From contig JAHJVW010000141.1 in assembly GCA_018828585.1 (NCBI GenBank), positions 1 to 37,607 on the forward strand: DNA of 37,607 bases, written 5' to 3'. A program made the position numbers and the translations under genes. This document shows positions 1 to 8,667 of the stretch, one piece after another; within the stretch, counting starts at the first letter, position 1, and each line of letters starts with the position of its first letter. The notes under the pieces were generated by a model that saw only the letters and a list, made by a program, of their open reading frames with translations, did no database searches and was not told the origin of the DNA. The stretch is from Bacteroidota bacterium. Lineage in GTDB: Bacteria > Bacteroidota > Bacteroidia > Sphingobacteriales > Sphingobacteriaceae.

Positions 1-320
1 AGGATTATATGCTCATCAATTTTATTTAATAAGGATGACGAATAAATTTTGGATATAATTAAACTATTATTCTTTGAGACAAATAATATTTGTATTAATA
101 AAAATAGTTAGTTTATTTATGGGGAATTATTTCCCTTTTTGGGTAAAAAAATACCATTTATTTGAGGTATCGTAAAGATATTGTTATTAATTAATTGGAG
201 TATTTTCTAGGAAAAGACAAAAGAGTAGATATATTTTTTTCGAAAAATCGAGTATTTTTTTTAAAAAAAATCAAGCTTTTAATTTATACCAACTAAACAA
301 AAATGATTTTAATATTGGAA
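1..320. other. AT-rich intergenic region with palindromes
   Basis: No credible coding region. It holds a GGGAA-TTAT-TTCCC hairpin at 122-135, followed by GGTA-N6-TACC at 142-155, and an 18-base T8A8 palindrome at 254-271, about 50 bases past the stop of the minus-strand response regulator, which might help end its transcript. The 121-161 block resembles the block at 1001-1041 (32 of 41 positions by eye). The region may also carry the promoter of a minus-strand gene left of the window. Confidence 0.6.
122..135. repeat. GGGAA-N4-TTCCC palindrome, first copy
   Basis: Perfect 5-base arms around a TTAT centre, followed six bases later by GGTA-N6-TACC. The whole block at 121-161 has a homologous copy at 1001-1041. 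Confidence 0.5.
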
Positions 321-716
321 TTAATTAAGTATGACTTTAATTTTATCTTTTAAGATGGAAGGGTTAAAGGGCTTAGACATTAATTCATTAATTTCATAGG
401 GTATTTTCATCTTTATATTTTCTAAAGTTTCTGATCCTGAGAGAACGATCACTGGAACTTCTCTAAAATATCCACTAACTTTTAAGGATTTAACAAAAGC
501 AGCTCCATCAAAATAAGGCATTTCCATATCTGATATAATTAAATCAGGAATATTTCCCTCATCTAACCAAGTTAATGCGTCAAAACCATTGTTTTTAGCA
601 ACCAATTCATAATCCTCCTTTAATATGAAATCAAGTAATCTTAAAATTGAGATTTCATCATCCACTAAGAGAATTCTTTTCTTTTGACTTTCGATTTTTC
701 TTTCTGTAACTTTCAT
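321..716 (-). CDS. Single-domain response regulator (CheY-like), copy 1
   Basis: A stand-alone receiver domain of 131 residues with no output domain. Visible receiver residues are the acidic pair D19-D20, phospho-acceptor D63 in the ISDMEMP stretch, S93 in VIVLSGSE (the Ser/Thr position) and K115 in the MSKPFNP stretch. It probably relays phosphate from a histidine kinase to a partner protein, but nothing here shows which. It differs at 19 of 131 positions from the second copy at 1234-1629, and similarity continues into the 5' leader (a GACAGAAAAAG stretch on the plus strand near 745 and 1655). No kinase gene is adjacent. The family call is secure, the pathway unknown. Confidence 0.93.
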   Translation of the reverse strand: MKVTERKIESQKKRILLVDDEISILRLLDFILKEDYELVAKNNGFDALTWLDEGNIPDLIISDMEMPYFDGAAFVKSLKVSGYFREVPVIVLSGSETLENIKMKIPYEINELMSKPFNPSILKDKIKVILN

Positions 717-1233
717 AATTTCAATCTTTAACCATGGACAGTAAGACAGAAAAAGTGCCGAAGTCTCAGTTAAGATAAATCTGAAATGTTTAAATCCGTT
801 TAAAGTTTTTTATTATTAAAATTAATCTCAGTTTTTTGAGGTTTTTATAATCAGTTTTATTTGTAAAACATTGATTATAAAGTATTTATTTATAAATTGA
901 TACTAGCAATACCTGATTTTAAATTTAAGATAATGTTAAAATATTTTTTTATGGAGCATTAATATGTTTTTAATATGAAGACTTTGGAATATATTTTTTG
1001 AGGAATAAATTCCCGTTTTGAGAAATTAAATACCAGTTATCTAAAAATGTCTAAAAAAATATGATCTCATAAATTAGACTCGTATCAGAGTGATCATAGC
1101 TTATATGATGAAACTAATTTTATTGACAGTAATTGTTATGAAATAAGCTATTAAACATGTAGCAGTCAATTAAGCACTTGTTAACTCATTAATAATAGGA
1201 GAATTTATATTCCTAGTGTTGAATTTATGTCTG
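717..1233. other. Intergenic region between the two response regulators
   Basis: 517 bases without a supported gene, very AT-rich. It holds the conserved block at 1001-1041 with a GGAA-TAAA-TTCC hairpin (1002-1013) and an AAATACCA stretch also seen at the equivalent distance beyond copy 1. No tRNA or good terminator was seen. Promoter elements for copy 1 must lie here, but no convincing TAnnTTTG was found. Confidence 0.5.
1002..1013. repeat. GGAA-N4-TTCC palindrome, second copy
   Basis: Short inverted repeat inside a 41-base block (1001-1041) that matches the block at 121-161 with 32 identical positions. Each block sits 160-190 bases beyond the 3' end of a response regulator, so it belongs to the apparent duplication unit. 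It could be an operator for the gene to its left, or simply duplicated spacer. Confidence 0.5.
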
Positions 1234-1629
1234 TTAATTAAGTATAACTTTAATTTTGTCTTTTAAAATGGAAGGATTAAAAGGCTTAGCCATTAATCCA
1301 TTAATCTCATAAGGTATTTTTTTTCTAATATTCTCTAAAGTTTCTGATCCAGAAAGAACAATTACTGGAACTTCTCTAAAGTATCCACTAAATTTTAAAG
1401 ATTTTACAAATTCGACTCCATCAAAATAAGGCATTTCCATATCTGAAATAATTAGGTCTGGAATATTCCCACTATCTAACCAAGTTAAAGCATCAAAACC
1501 ATTGTTTTTGACAACCAATTCATAATCTTTTTTTAAAATAAACTCTAGTAATTTTAAAATTGAGTTTTCGTCATCAACTAATAAAATTCTCTTTTTAGTA
1601 CTTGATGTTTTTTTTTCTGTTAATAACAT
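1234..1629 (-). CDS. Single-domain response regulator (CheY-like), copy 2
   Basis: Receiver-only protein of 131 residues, paralogous to the gene at 321-716. The acidic pair (D19-D20), phospho-acceptor D63, S93 and K115 are all conserved. The reading frame is open back to an ATG at 1671, but the start at 1629 is chosen: it gives the same length as copy 1, and the extra 14 residues correspond to the region that in copy 1 is untranslated leader. Most differences fall in the N-terminal tail and on surface helices, while the LSGSETLENI and FNPSILKDKIKVILN segments are unchanged. Both copies therefore probably act on similar partners. Confidence 0.93.
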   Translation of the reverse strand: MLLTEKKTSSTKKRILLVDDENSILKLLEFILKKDYELVVKNNGFDALTWLDSGNIPDLIISDMEMPYFDGVEFVKSLKFSGYFREVPVIVLSGSETLENIRKKIPYEINGLMAKPFNPSILKDKIKVILN

Positions 1630-1925
1630 AGTTTTAATCTTTAAATATCTGTAAAGACAGAAAAAGCACATTTAAGCACTTTACTCTTATCCGAGATATT
1701 TACGTAAGATTAATGTAGATTGGATTTTTAAATTATTTATTAATCTAAAACTATTTATAAGACCTAAGATTCTATTTTTCAAGACGTTAAATATTTTTAT
1801 TTCATATCTTAAGACCAAATTGTAGGTTTTTTTTCTTAAATGGATGCAAGTTTTTTAATTTTTAAAATATCATAAAAAAATCCCTAACGAACTTAAGTCA
1901 TCAGGGATTTTTTGAATAGGATTAA
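1630..1925. other. Intergenic region with yidC terminator
   Basis: Nearly 300 bases. The left part shares leader sequence with the region upstream of the other response regulator; the right part carries the bidirectional terminator at 1875-1913. Nothing else is supported. Confidence 0.5.
1875..1913 (-). terminator. Intrinsic terminator of yidC (bidirectional)
   Basis: Perfect 11-base arms AAAAAATCCCT (1875-1885) and AGGGATTTTTT (1903-1913) with a 17-base loop. Read on the minus strand, it lies 13 bases beyond the yidC stop and ends in a U-run. The A/T-rich outer arms let it work in either direction. Confidence 0.85.
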
Positions 1926-3707
1926 TTACTTGTTTTTCTGTTGTTGATTTTGTTGTTTTTGTCTCATCATTTCTTCCATTTTCTTTTGGAAACCACCAGT
2001 CTTTTTCTTGCTTTCTGGTTTTTTCTTATTCTCTTGAATTTGGGCGTGAATTTTATCATCATCAACAAACTTTCTAATAAAATACTGTTGTGAGAAGGTT
2101 AGAATATTAGCACAGAAATAGTAGTAATTTAAACCGGCAGGGTAGCTATTTAAAACACCAAAGAAAATAATTGGGGTAATGTATCCAATGTATTTCATTT
2201 GCCCCTGAGCGCCAGATACCTGATTATTAAAGTACGTATAAATTAATGTAGAAATGGTCATTAAAATACACATCAAACTAATATGACTTCCTATTACAGG
2301 TAAAGAAAAACCTAACTTAAAAAAATCATCATAAGTAGATAAATCATGCATCCACAAGAAACTTTCGTGTCTTAACTCAAATAAATTCGGGAAAAAATAG
2401 AAAAAGGCTAAGATAAATGGCATTTGGAATACCATTGGTAAACATCCACCTAAGGGATTTACACCGGCTTGTTTATATAATTTTAGATATTCTTGTTGTA
2501 CTAATGCTTGATTTCCTTCACCAACTTTTTTCTTAATCTCATCCATTTCAGGTTTCAGAACCCTCATCTTAGCCATGGATAGATAAGATTTATAGGTAAA
2601 CGGAAATAATACTGATTTTAAAATGATGGTTAATAAAAGGATAATTAATCCATAACCCAAGTTTAAGCTTTCAAAGAAATTGAAGATGGGCAATACCAAG
2701 AAGCGGTTAATCCACTTTAAAGGTCCCCAGCCCATTTTAACCATTTTCTCTAAATCATTTCCCTGATCCTTTAATTGGCTAAATTTATTTGAACCAAAAT
2801 AGAACTGCATGTCATAACTGTTGAGATCTTGATTTTTAAAAGGTAAAGTTAATTTGGTTGAATATGCTTTTATTGCAGAGCTATCTGGAAGCGCCTCAAT
2901 TTTAACAGTTGCTTTACTAAAACCTTCTTTTGAAATAATGGCGCCCGAAAAGAAATGTTCTTTAAAAGCCACCCATTTTACTTTTTGGCCTTCAAGAACC
3001 TTTTCACCATCTTTTCCTTCATTTAAATAATCAACACCGTCATTTGCTTGATCATAATAAGTGGTAGAGTACATTCTTTCATTTTTGATGTCCCTTTCTT
3101 GTTGTAATAATTTAGTACTCCAATCTAAAACAAGGTTATTGGTGATCTTATTTTGAAAACCTTTAACATCCATTTTAAAATCGACTTTGTAAGAATCAGG
3201 TTGTAACGAATAGGTATAATTTACAAATGAACCATCAGGATTTTGCATTTGCATCACTATGCTACGGCCATCTTGACTAACCTTGTTAAATGGCTGAGAA
3301 GAAGTATTACCTTCTTTATACGCTATTCCAAATTTAGTATCCGCATCATTAAATAGTATAACTGGCTTACCTTCATAAGTAGTTTCTTTTTTAATTTCTA
3401 CGCTGGCAATCCTACCACCGATATTAGAAATACTCAATTTGATTAAGTTATTTTCTAAAGTGAAAATTTCATCTCTAATGTCTGCTGAATTTGTGATACC
3501 TGAATCTGATGCTAAGGTGGAACCTGCTTTGGCTGCAATGGGCATTTGTACCACTTTCTTTTGACTAACCGAATTTTCTTTTAGCACTGCAATAGAATCT
3601 TGCATGGCTTTTTTCTTCAATTCTTCTGATGATGGCTTTAAAAGAAAGGTTGATCCTACTAAAATTATTAAAATCAGGAATAATCCTGTAAACGTATTTC
3701 TATCCAT
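1926..3707 (-). CDS. yidC: Membrane protein insertase YidC
   Basis: Inserts and folds inner-membrane proteins, alone or with SecYEG. The 593-residue protein starts with one membrane segment (about residues 7-24), then has a large periplasmic domain (about 75-325). The insertase core follows, with hydrophobic segments in NLGYGLIILLLTIILKSVLF, LGGCLPMVFQMPFILAFFYF, ISLMCILMTISTLIYTY and YIGYITPIIFFGVLNSYPAG. The first segment is followed by the KSYLSMAKMRVLKPEMDEIKKK cytoplasmic hairpin. The tail is Lys/Gln-rich and likely binds ribosomes. It follows pyrG by 33 bases on the same strand, probably in one transcript that ends at the adjacent terminator. The periplasmic domain and length fit Gram-negative YidC. 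Confidence 0.97.
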   Translation of the reverse strand: MDRNTFTGLFLILIILVGSTFLLKPSSEELKKKAMQDSIAVLKENSVSQKKVVQMPIAAKAGSTLASDSGITNSADIRDEIFTLENNLIKLSISNIGGRIASVEIKKETTYEGKPVILFNDADTKFGIAYKEGNTSSQPFNKVSQDGRSIVMQMQNPDGSFVNYTYSLQPDSYKVDFKMDVKGFQNKITNNLVLDWSTKLLQQERDIKNERMYSTTYYDQANDGVDYLNEGKDGEKVLEGQKVKWVAFKEHFFSGAIISKEGFSKATVKIEALPDSSAIKAYSTKLTLPFKNQDLNSYDMQFYFGSNKFSQLKDQGNDLEKMVKMGWGPLKWINRFLVLPIFNFFESLNLGYGLIILLLTIILKSVLFPFTYKSYLSMAKMRVLKPEMDEIKKKVGEGNQALVQQEYLKLYKQAGVNPLGGCLPMVFQMPFILAFFYFFPNLFELRHESFLWMHDLSTYDDFFKLGFSLPVIGSHISLMCILMTISTLIYTYFNNQVSGAQGQMKYIGYITPIIFFGVLNSYPAGLNYYYFCANILTFSQQYFIRKFVDDDKIHAQIQENKKKPESKKKTGGFQKKMEEMMRQKQQNQQQKNK

Positions 3708-3740
3708 TATTGCTGTTTATATCCTCTGTAATCCTCTTTT

Positions 3741-5354
3741 TTAGTTCTTTTTCTTTGCGTACTCAAGTGAAGCGGCGACAAATTTAACAAAAAGTGGGTG
3801 AGGATTAGCAACAGTTGACTTTAATTCTGGGTGAAATTGTGCTGCCACAAAATAGGGATGGCTTTTGAGCTCAATCATTTCCACTAAATTATTTTCTGGG
3901 TTAATACCCGATGCAACCATTCCTGCATCTTCATATTGCTTTAAATATTGGTTGTTAAACTCATATCTATGACGATGACGTTCTGTAATTTTTGATTTCC
4001 CATAGATGCTGTATGCCTTGGTGCCCTTCTTTAGTTCACAGTTATAAGCTCCTAATCTCATCGTCCCACCCTTTAGCGTTATTTTCTTTTGATCCTCCAT
4101 CATAGAAATAACAGCTTCATTGGTACTTTCATCCATTTCTGTACTGTGTGCATCTTTTAATCCCAATACATTTCTGCCATATTCAATAACGGCACACTGC
4201 ATTCCTAAACAAATTCCAAAAAACGGAATATTATTTTCTCTGATAAATTTGATGGCAATAATTTTTCCTTCGATACCTCTATTTCCAAAACCTGGGGCAA
4301 CTAAAACACCATCTAAATGAGCAAGTTTAGCTTGTACATTTTCTTCAGTTATTCCTTCAGAATGGATACATTCTACTCTTACTTTACATTCGTTTTGTGC
4401 TCCAGCATGTATAAATGATTCGGTAATTGATTTATAAGCATCGGGTAATTCAACATATTTACCTACTAAACCAATTCTAATTTCGGCTGTTGGATTTTTA
4501 AGCCTTCCTAAAAAGTCTTTCCAATTTTCTAGATCAGGATCATTTTTCAGTGGAAGTTTTAATTTTGATAAAACTGTACGATCTAATTGCTCTTTTAGCA
4601 TCAATAAAGGAACATCATAAATGGTTTTAGCATCGATTGATTCGATCACTGCATTCACATTTACATTACAAAAAAGTGCAATTTTCTTTCTAATGTCTTG
4701 TGAAATATGATGTTCGGTTCTACAAACCAAAATATCAGGTTGAATGCCATATTCTAACAACATTTTTACAGAGTGCTGTGTAGGTTTAGTTTTTAACTCT
4801 CCAGCAGCGGCTAAAAAAGGAACTAAAGTTAAATGGATAACGATTGCATTGTTAGAGCCCACTTCCCACTTAAACTGACGAACCGCCTCTATATAAGGTA
4901 AGGATTCAATGTCACCTACGGTACCGCCTAGCTCTGTAATGACGATATCGTAATCTCCACTTTCGCCCAATAAGCTCATGTTACGCTTAATTTCATCGGT
5001 TATATGAGGCACAACTTGTACGGTCTTACCTAAATAAGCACCTTCACGTTCTCTATTGATTACGTTTTGATAAATTCTTCCGGTGGTAATATTGTTGGCT
5101 TGTGAGGTATTCACGTTTAAAAATCGCTCATAATGACCTAAGTCTAAATCGGTTTCGGCGCCATCTTCTGTTACATAGCATTCGCCATGCTCATAAGGGT
5201 TTAATGTGCCTGGATCAATATTAATATAAGGGTCAAATTTCTGAATAGTTACACGGTAACCTCTGGCCTGTAAGAGTTTAGCTAATGATGCGGAAATAAT
5301 ACCTTTTCCTAGAGACGATGTAACGCCGCCCGTAACAAAAATATACTTAGTCAT
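3741..5354 (-). CDS. pyrG: CTP synthase (glutamine-hydrolysing)
   Basis: Makes CTP from UTP, ATP and glutamine, the last step of pyrimidine nucleotide synthesis. The N-terminal synthetase domain opens with the [22 protein letters not shown] loop and contains [18 protein letters not shown]. The C-terminal class I amidotransferase has nucleophile C382 in FFGICLGMQ and the AAQFHPEL catalytic His/Glu. The frame extends upstream to an ATG at 5429, but 5354 gives the usual length (537 residues) and the family's N-terminus. A TACTTTTG promoter element at 5427-5434 would also put that upstream ATG before the transcript start. Upstream of yidC on the same strand, likely co-transcribed. Confidence 0.97.
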   Translation of the reverse strand: MTKYIFVTGGVTSSLGKGIISASLAKLLQARGYRVTIQKFDPYINIDPGTLNPYEHGECYVTEDGAETDLDLGHYERFLNVNTSQANNITTGRIYQNVINREREGAYLGKTVQVVPHITDEIKRNMSLLGESGDYDIVITELGGTVGDIESLPYIEAVRQFKWEVGSNNAIVIHLTLVPFLAAAGELKTKPTQHSVKMLLEYGIQPDILVCRTEHHISQDIRKKIALFCNVNVNAVIESIDAKTIYDVPLLMLKEQLDRTVLSKLKLPLKNDPDLENWKDFLGRLKNPTAEIRIGLVGKYVELPDAYKSITESFIHAGAQNECKVRVECIHSEGITEENVQAKLAHLDGVLVAPGFGNRGIEGKIIAIKFIRENNIPFFGICLGMQCAVIEYGRNVLGLKDAHSTEMDESTNEAVISMMEDQKKITLKGGTMRLGAYNCELKKGTKAYSIYGKSKITERHRHRYEFNNQYLKQYEDAGMVASGINPENNLVEMIELKSHPYFVAAQFHPELKSTVANPHPLFVKFVAASLEYAKKKN

Positions 5355-5426
5355 GATGGATTTAGTGTTTTTGAGACTTAAAATAGAGGGCTGAATTGCC
5401 AAATTTAAATCTCTTTGTACGGGATT

Positions 5427-5434
5427 CAAAAGTA
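5427..5434 (-). promoter_or_regulatory. Candidate -7 element for pyrG
   Basis: TACTTTTG on the minus strand matches the Bacteroidota -7 consensus TAnnTTTG. It leaves a leader of about 65 bases before the pyrG start at 5354. No clear TTTG is seen at the -33 position, so this rests on the -7 match alone. Confidence 0.4.
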
Positions 5435-5492
5435 GATAAATTTTTCGATTCTGGGTTACTTGTGGAGAAAATAAACTTTTGTGGAAAAGCTT

Positions 5493-6410
5493 TTAGTGCG
5501 CATGATCATGGCTAGTTATTGACTCGTGAGAACAATCACAATGTAAATGAGCAGTGCTTTTTTCTATCTGAATGGTATTGTGAGAGATATTAAACTGTTT
5601 CTTAATGATTTTATTTAGTTCTTCTAGTAATTGATCGGGGGTATTTAAATCGCTCACCACATGAACAGATAATGCATTTTGCGATGTGCTTAAAGCCCAA
5701 ACATGTAAATCATGAATACGTAAAACATTAGGATGTGAAAGAATTGCTTGTTCAATATTTTCTACATCAAATTTTTCTGGAGCGGCATCTAAGGCTAGAA
5801 AAACTGATTCTCTCAAAAGAGACCAAGTGGTGTAAATAATGAAAGCAACAATGAGGATACCTAAAACAGGATCGATCCAATTTAATCCTGTATATAATAT
5901 AATTGCCCCACCAATCGCTACACCTAATGATACCCCAGCATCGGCAGCCATATGAAGAAATGCCCCTTTAATGTTTAGATCATCTTCTTGACCTTTCATA
6001 AATAGAAGAGCTGTGGCGGTATTTATGGCCACCCCAACTAGGGCAACAATAATGACGATAGCGCCTTCTACAGATGCGCCATTGATGAGTTTATCAAAAG
6101 CTTCATAGGCTATAAAGGCAGCAGCGCTTAACATTAAAAACAAACCATTTATCAATGATGATAATATGGTGCTTTTTCTGTAGCCGTAGGTGAAATTTCC
6201 ATTTGGCTTCTTTGTGGCTAAATAAGTGGCTACCCAAGCTAAGATAAGGCTTAAAACATCTACCAAATTATGCCCTGCATCAGCTAATAAAGCTGATGAA
6301 TTGGCTTTAAAGCCATAAATAACTTCAACAACTACAAAAAGTATATTGAGTATGATCCCAAATTTGAAAGCATTATTGTGTTTTACTGAATGTTGATGCT
6401 GATGAGCCAT
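5493..6410 (-). CDS. Cation diffusion facilitator family transporter (zinc type)
   Basis: Proton-coupled efflux of Zn2+ or a similar divalent cation across the inner membrane. 305 residues with about six membrane segments and a cytoplasmic C-terminal domain (about 210-285). Metal-site residues characteristic of zinc-type members are visible: D44/H47/D51 in LLADAGHNLVD (segment 2) and H153/D157 in FLHMAADAG (segment 5). The ends are His-rich (MAHQHQHSVKH at the start; HLHCDCSHESITSHDHAH at the end), as in ZitB/CzcD-like exporters, and may buffer metal. Divergent from the unknown gene at 6460. Specificity for zinc over Co/Cd is inferred. Confidence 0.93.
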   Translation of the reverse strand: MAHQHQHSVKHNNAFKFGIILNILFVVVEVIYGFKANSSALLADAGHNLVDVLSLILAWVATYLATKKPNGNFTYGYRKSTILSSLINGLFLMLSAAAFIAYEAFDKLINGASVEGAIVIIVALVGVAINTATALLFMKGQEDDLNIKGAFLHMAADAGVSLGVAIGGAIILYTGLNWIDPVLGILIVAFIIYTTWSLLRESVFLALDAAPEKFDVENIEQAILSHPNVLRIHDLHVWALSTSQNALSVHVVSDLNTPDQLLEELNKIIKKQFNISHNTIQIEKSTAHLHCDCSHESITSHDHAH

Positions 6411-6446
6411 GTAAAAAGCTTTTAAATCTTATTGACGTTTTTTATC

Positions 6447-6454
6447 TAATTTTG
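6447..6454 (+). promoter_or_regulatory. Candidate -7 element, near-leaderless
   Basis: TAATTTTG matches TAnnTTTG and ends five bases before the ATG at 6460, so the transcript would begin at or next to the start codon. No good -33 element is seen. Confidence 0.35.
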
Positions 6455-6459
6455 TTTCA

Positions 6460-6891
6460 ATGGGTCCAATTTACAAAAGTTTGCTTTTACGTTATCAGAA
6501 TTATTTGATTGAATTTTATCAATTGATAGAAGATAAGGAGATTATTCGTCCAAAAGATTTGGCTAACGCGGCTATGATTAGAGATTTCTTAGAAAATCTT
6601 CCAGATTTAGCTGATAAATTTGAAATAGAATTTACTATTAAAACCACATTGGATGAGCTGGAAAGCATTTGGCAAGCTCAATTTTCAGAAGATGGTTTTA
6701 GTATTCGATCATATACCTTAGAGGGTTTGGATGAATTAAATGAGTGGTATTTTCATTATCATGATGATTCGAAAGAATACGAAGGAAACTTATTTGCTGA
6801 TGGCGACTGGGATTTGTTTTTAGAAGAAGTGGCAGAGATTGATCAGCTTGGAGAGAAGAAGGTGGAAGCTTATATAGTTTTTAGTGTTTAA
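6460..6891 (+). CDS. Hypothetical acidic protein, 143 residues
   Basis: Not recognised. A soluble, strongly acidic protein without a signal peptide or membrane segment. The N-terminal half looks helical (SLLLRYQNYLIEFYQLIEDK, then IRDFLENLPDLADKFEIEF). The C-terminal half is rich in Asp, Glu and aromatics (LNEWYFHYHDDSKEYEGN and DGDWDLFLEEVAEIDQ) and ends in a short strand (VEAYIVFSV). Base composition matches its neighbours, and the codon pattern looks like a real gene rather than a shadow frame. It stands alone between a divergent CDF gene and a non-coding stretch, so context gives no function. Confidence 0.75.
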   Translation: MGPIYKSLLLRYQNYLIEFYQLIEDKEIIRPKDLANAAMIRDFLENLPDLADKFEIEFTIKTTLDELESIWQAQFSEDGFSIRSYTLEGLDELNEWYFHYHDDSKEYEGNLFADGDWDLFLEEVAEIDQLGEKKVEAYIVFSV

Positions 6892-7250
6892 TTAAAGCTA
6901 TTGCCAAGAAAGCTTTATCTTATTATTAATCCTTTACTCAAGCTATACAGATCCTATCCTCACATTTGTCACTAACTCAATTTTTAAAGGTTTGTGAAAT
7001 CATCCTTAGAATAAAATATTAACAATTAATTTTAGCACCATTCAAGATCTTCGTAAATCTTCTTTTTTTCTTAAGTCTTAATTGTTTTTTTGCCGTAAAG
7101 AATTTCGATTAGGCTTCACTGTCCATTTTGTTCTTTGGAAGAATAGGGGTTTGCTAGGGGCCTGCTTTGTACCTTGTTCACTCATCCTTCGTTCAAAAAC
7201 GAAGGATGAGTGAAGGAAAGCAAAATAAGTTATCTATTATTCCTAGATCA
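6892..7250. other. Intergenic region with strong hairpin
   Basis: About 360 bases with no supported gene. A weak hairpin TAAAGCT/AGCTTTA (6893-6917) directly after the hypothetical gene, followed by a T-rich stretch, could end its transcript. A long perfect hairpin lies at 7177-7214. The rest is AT-rich. Confidence 0.5.
7177..7214. repeat. Perfect 17-base inverted repeat, 4-base loop
   Basis: TTCACTCATCCTTCGTT (7177-7193) and its exact complement (7198-7214) around CAAA. There is no U-run on either side, so it is not a standard intrinsic terminator. It lies 36 bases beyond the end of the minus-strand gene at 7251. It may be a repetitive palindrome or an RNA-stabilising 3' hairpin. Confidence 0.7.
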
Positions 7251-8138
7251 TTAAACCAGGTTCGCTTTTATATATTTATAACTTTGCGTAATGCTATCGT
7301 AGGGGTCTCCGGGACATTTATCCTGCTCGACAAAGAAATATTTAAGACCAGCTTGGTCAGCATGTTTAAATATTTTCTTAAAGTCAATAATGCCATTGCC
7401 AACTTCAGTAAACATACGGTCAGTAGTTTTATCCATATCCTTCACATGCCATAAGGGGAAACGTCCGGGGTGCTTATTGATCAAAGCAATAGGGTTCTGT
7501 TTTGCCTTGGTAATCCAATACAAATCCATTTCCATTTTAACAAGATTTTTATCAGTATTTGTTAGTAGGATATCATAAGGATACTTACCATCCTCTTGAA
7601 TGAACTCAAAATCATGATTGTGATAGCAAAGTTGAATACCCGCTTTTTTACAAGTTTCGCCTGCCTTATTAAAGTCGTCAGCTATCTTTTTGTAATGATC
7701 GAGGTTTCCACGTTCCGCTGCTGATAGATAGGCACAAACCATATATTTAAGGCCAACTGTGGCAGCATCATCAACAGCTCGTTCCCAATCATTTAAAATA
7801 GTGCCTTTTTGTGAGGCTCCATTAACTTGTTCTTCGCCAAGCCGAAAGTGACTACTAGGCATTATCAAGCCATTTTGTTTTAAAAGGGAGGCAAATGCCT
7901 GAGGTGTCATGCCGTAAAACATTTCGTTTCCTGTGTAGGTAGCCCCTTCGACCGAGGTGTAACCAACCTTTGCAACTTTTGCTAGGGTTGATGCGGGGTC
8001 TTTTTGCATATAATCTCTAACCGTGTATAATTGCAGGCCGATGTGCTTTTTTTCATGGGCAAATAAATGAGGACTCAAAAGAACACCGGCAGAAAGCAAA
8101 GCCGAGTTTTTGAGAAATGTGCGTCTGGAGTTTATCAT
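7251..8138 (-). CDS. Tat-exported sugar phosphate isomerase/epimerase-like TIM barrel
   Basis: 295 residues. The N-terminus has a twin-arginine signal (SRRTFLKNSALLSAGVLLSP, R5-R6), so the folded enzyme is likely exported. The rest is a xylose-isomerase-like TIM barrel of the AP endonuclease 2 superfamily. Likely metal or catalytic residues are E64, H173/H175 (CYHNHDFEF), D205 (MEMDLYW), H231 (LWHVKD) and E271 (FVEQD). Exported members in Bacteroidota are thought to act on modified sugars, for example as epimerases or lyases. The substrate cannot be read here. Last gene of a minus-strand cluster with a VOC protein and a paralogous barrel. Confidence 0.85.
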   Translation of the reverse strand: MINSRRTFLKNSALLSAGVLLSPHLFAHEKKHIGLQLYTVRDYMQKDPASTLAKVAKVGYTSVEGATYTGNEMFYGMTPQAFASLLKQNGLIMPSSHFRLGEEQVNGASQKGTILNDWERAVDDAATVGLKYMVCAYLSAAERGNLDHYKKIADDFNKAGETCKKAGIQLCYHNHDFEFIQEDGKYPYDILLTNTDKNLVKMEMDLYWITKAKQNPIALINKHPGRFPLWHVKDMDKTTDRMFTEVGNGIIDFKKIFKHADQAGLKYFFVEQDKCPGDPYDSITQSYKYIKANLV

Positions 8139-8188
8139 GATTTTATAGTTAATTTAAGTTTAATTAGTATCATTTACTGTTGGTAGTT

Positions 8189-8629
8189 TTAAAATTTATC
8201 GTCGTTTACCTCAATCCAAATATTGTCTGGGTCTTGGAGATACACTTGCTTAACACCATCAGGCCTTAATTGGGGTAATTTCGAATCTCCTTTCCAATTA
8301 CCATATTTGATACCCATTTTGTCAAGATGATCAGTAAAAACATCGAGAGTAGGTACAGAATAAGCGAAGTGGGAGTTGATGTCATGGGATAAAATTTCAG
8401 CCGCACCTTGTATAATGTGAAGTTGGCTGTGTTCACCTGTTCTGAACCAGACATGTTTACCGTCATTAAATGGTTCGGGTATTTCTTCAAGCTGCATGAC
8501 ATCTCGGTAGAAAGCCTCGCTTACTTTAAGATCTTTTACATAAAGCGCAACATGGTCTGCATGGGGTGCGCTTTGGCCAAACACGCAAGCAGATGCGGTT
8601 AAAAGTAAGCAAAGCATTATTAATTTCAT
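8189..8629 (-). CDS. Exported VOC (glyoxalase/dioxygenase fold) protein
   Basis: 146 residues with a signal peptide (KLIMLCLLLTASACVFGQ) and one vicinal-oxygen-chelate domain. Conserved positions include H26 in the DHVALYVKDL strand and E140 in the C-terminal IWIEV strand, both likely metal ligands. Known VOC reactions are isomerisation, lyase and dioxygenase chemistry; this one cannot be assigned. The frame also has an ATG at 8666-8668 overlapping the previous gene's stop as TGATG, which would add 13 charged residues before the signal peptide. The start at 8629 gives a normal signal peptide and is preferred, although the overlap suggests translational coupling. Confidence 0.8.
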   Translation of the reverse strand: MKLIMLCLLLTASACVFGQSAPHADHVALYVKDLKVSEAFYRDVMQLEEIPEPFNDGKHVWFRTGEHSQLHIIQGAAEILSHDINSHFAYSVPTLDVFTDHLDKMGIKYGNWKGDSKLPQLRPDGVKQVYLQDPDNIWIEVNDDKF

Positions 8630-8667
8630 TTTCTTATCTTTTGGAGTTTGTTCATCTGTTAAAATCA

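Noticed and set aside
1630-1671. 14-residue N-terminal extension of response regulator copy 2
   Set aside because: The paralogue has no such extension, and the same bases are untranslated leader there.
4120-4320. Plus-strand frame inside pyrG
   Set aside because: It is antisense to highly conserved CTP synthase amidotransferase codons; a shadow frame.
5355-5429. 25-residue N-terminal extension of CTP synthase
   Set aside because: The family begins at [10 protein letters not shown], and the likely promoter element lies at the upstream ATG.
7167-7454. Plus-strand reading frame of 95 codons
   Set aside because: It overlaps the hairpin and the well-supported minus-strand TIM-barrel gene and has no recognisable protein features.
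8266-8602. Overlapping frames on both strands within the VOC gene
   Set aside because: Only the VOC frame has a signal peptide and family motifs.
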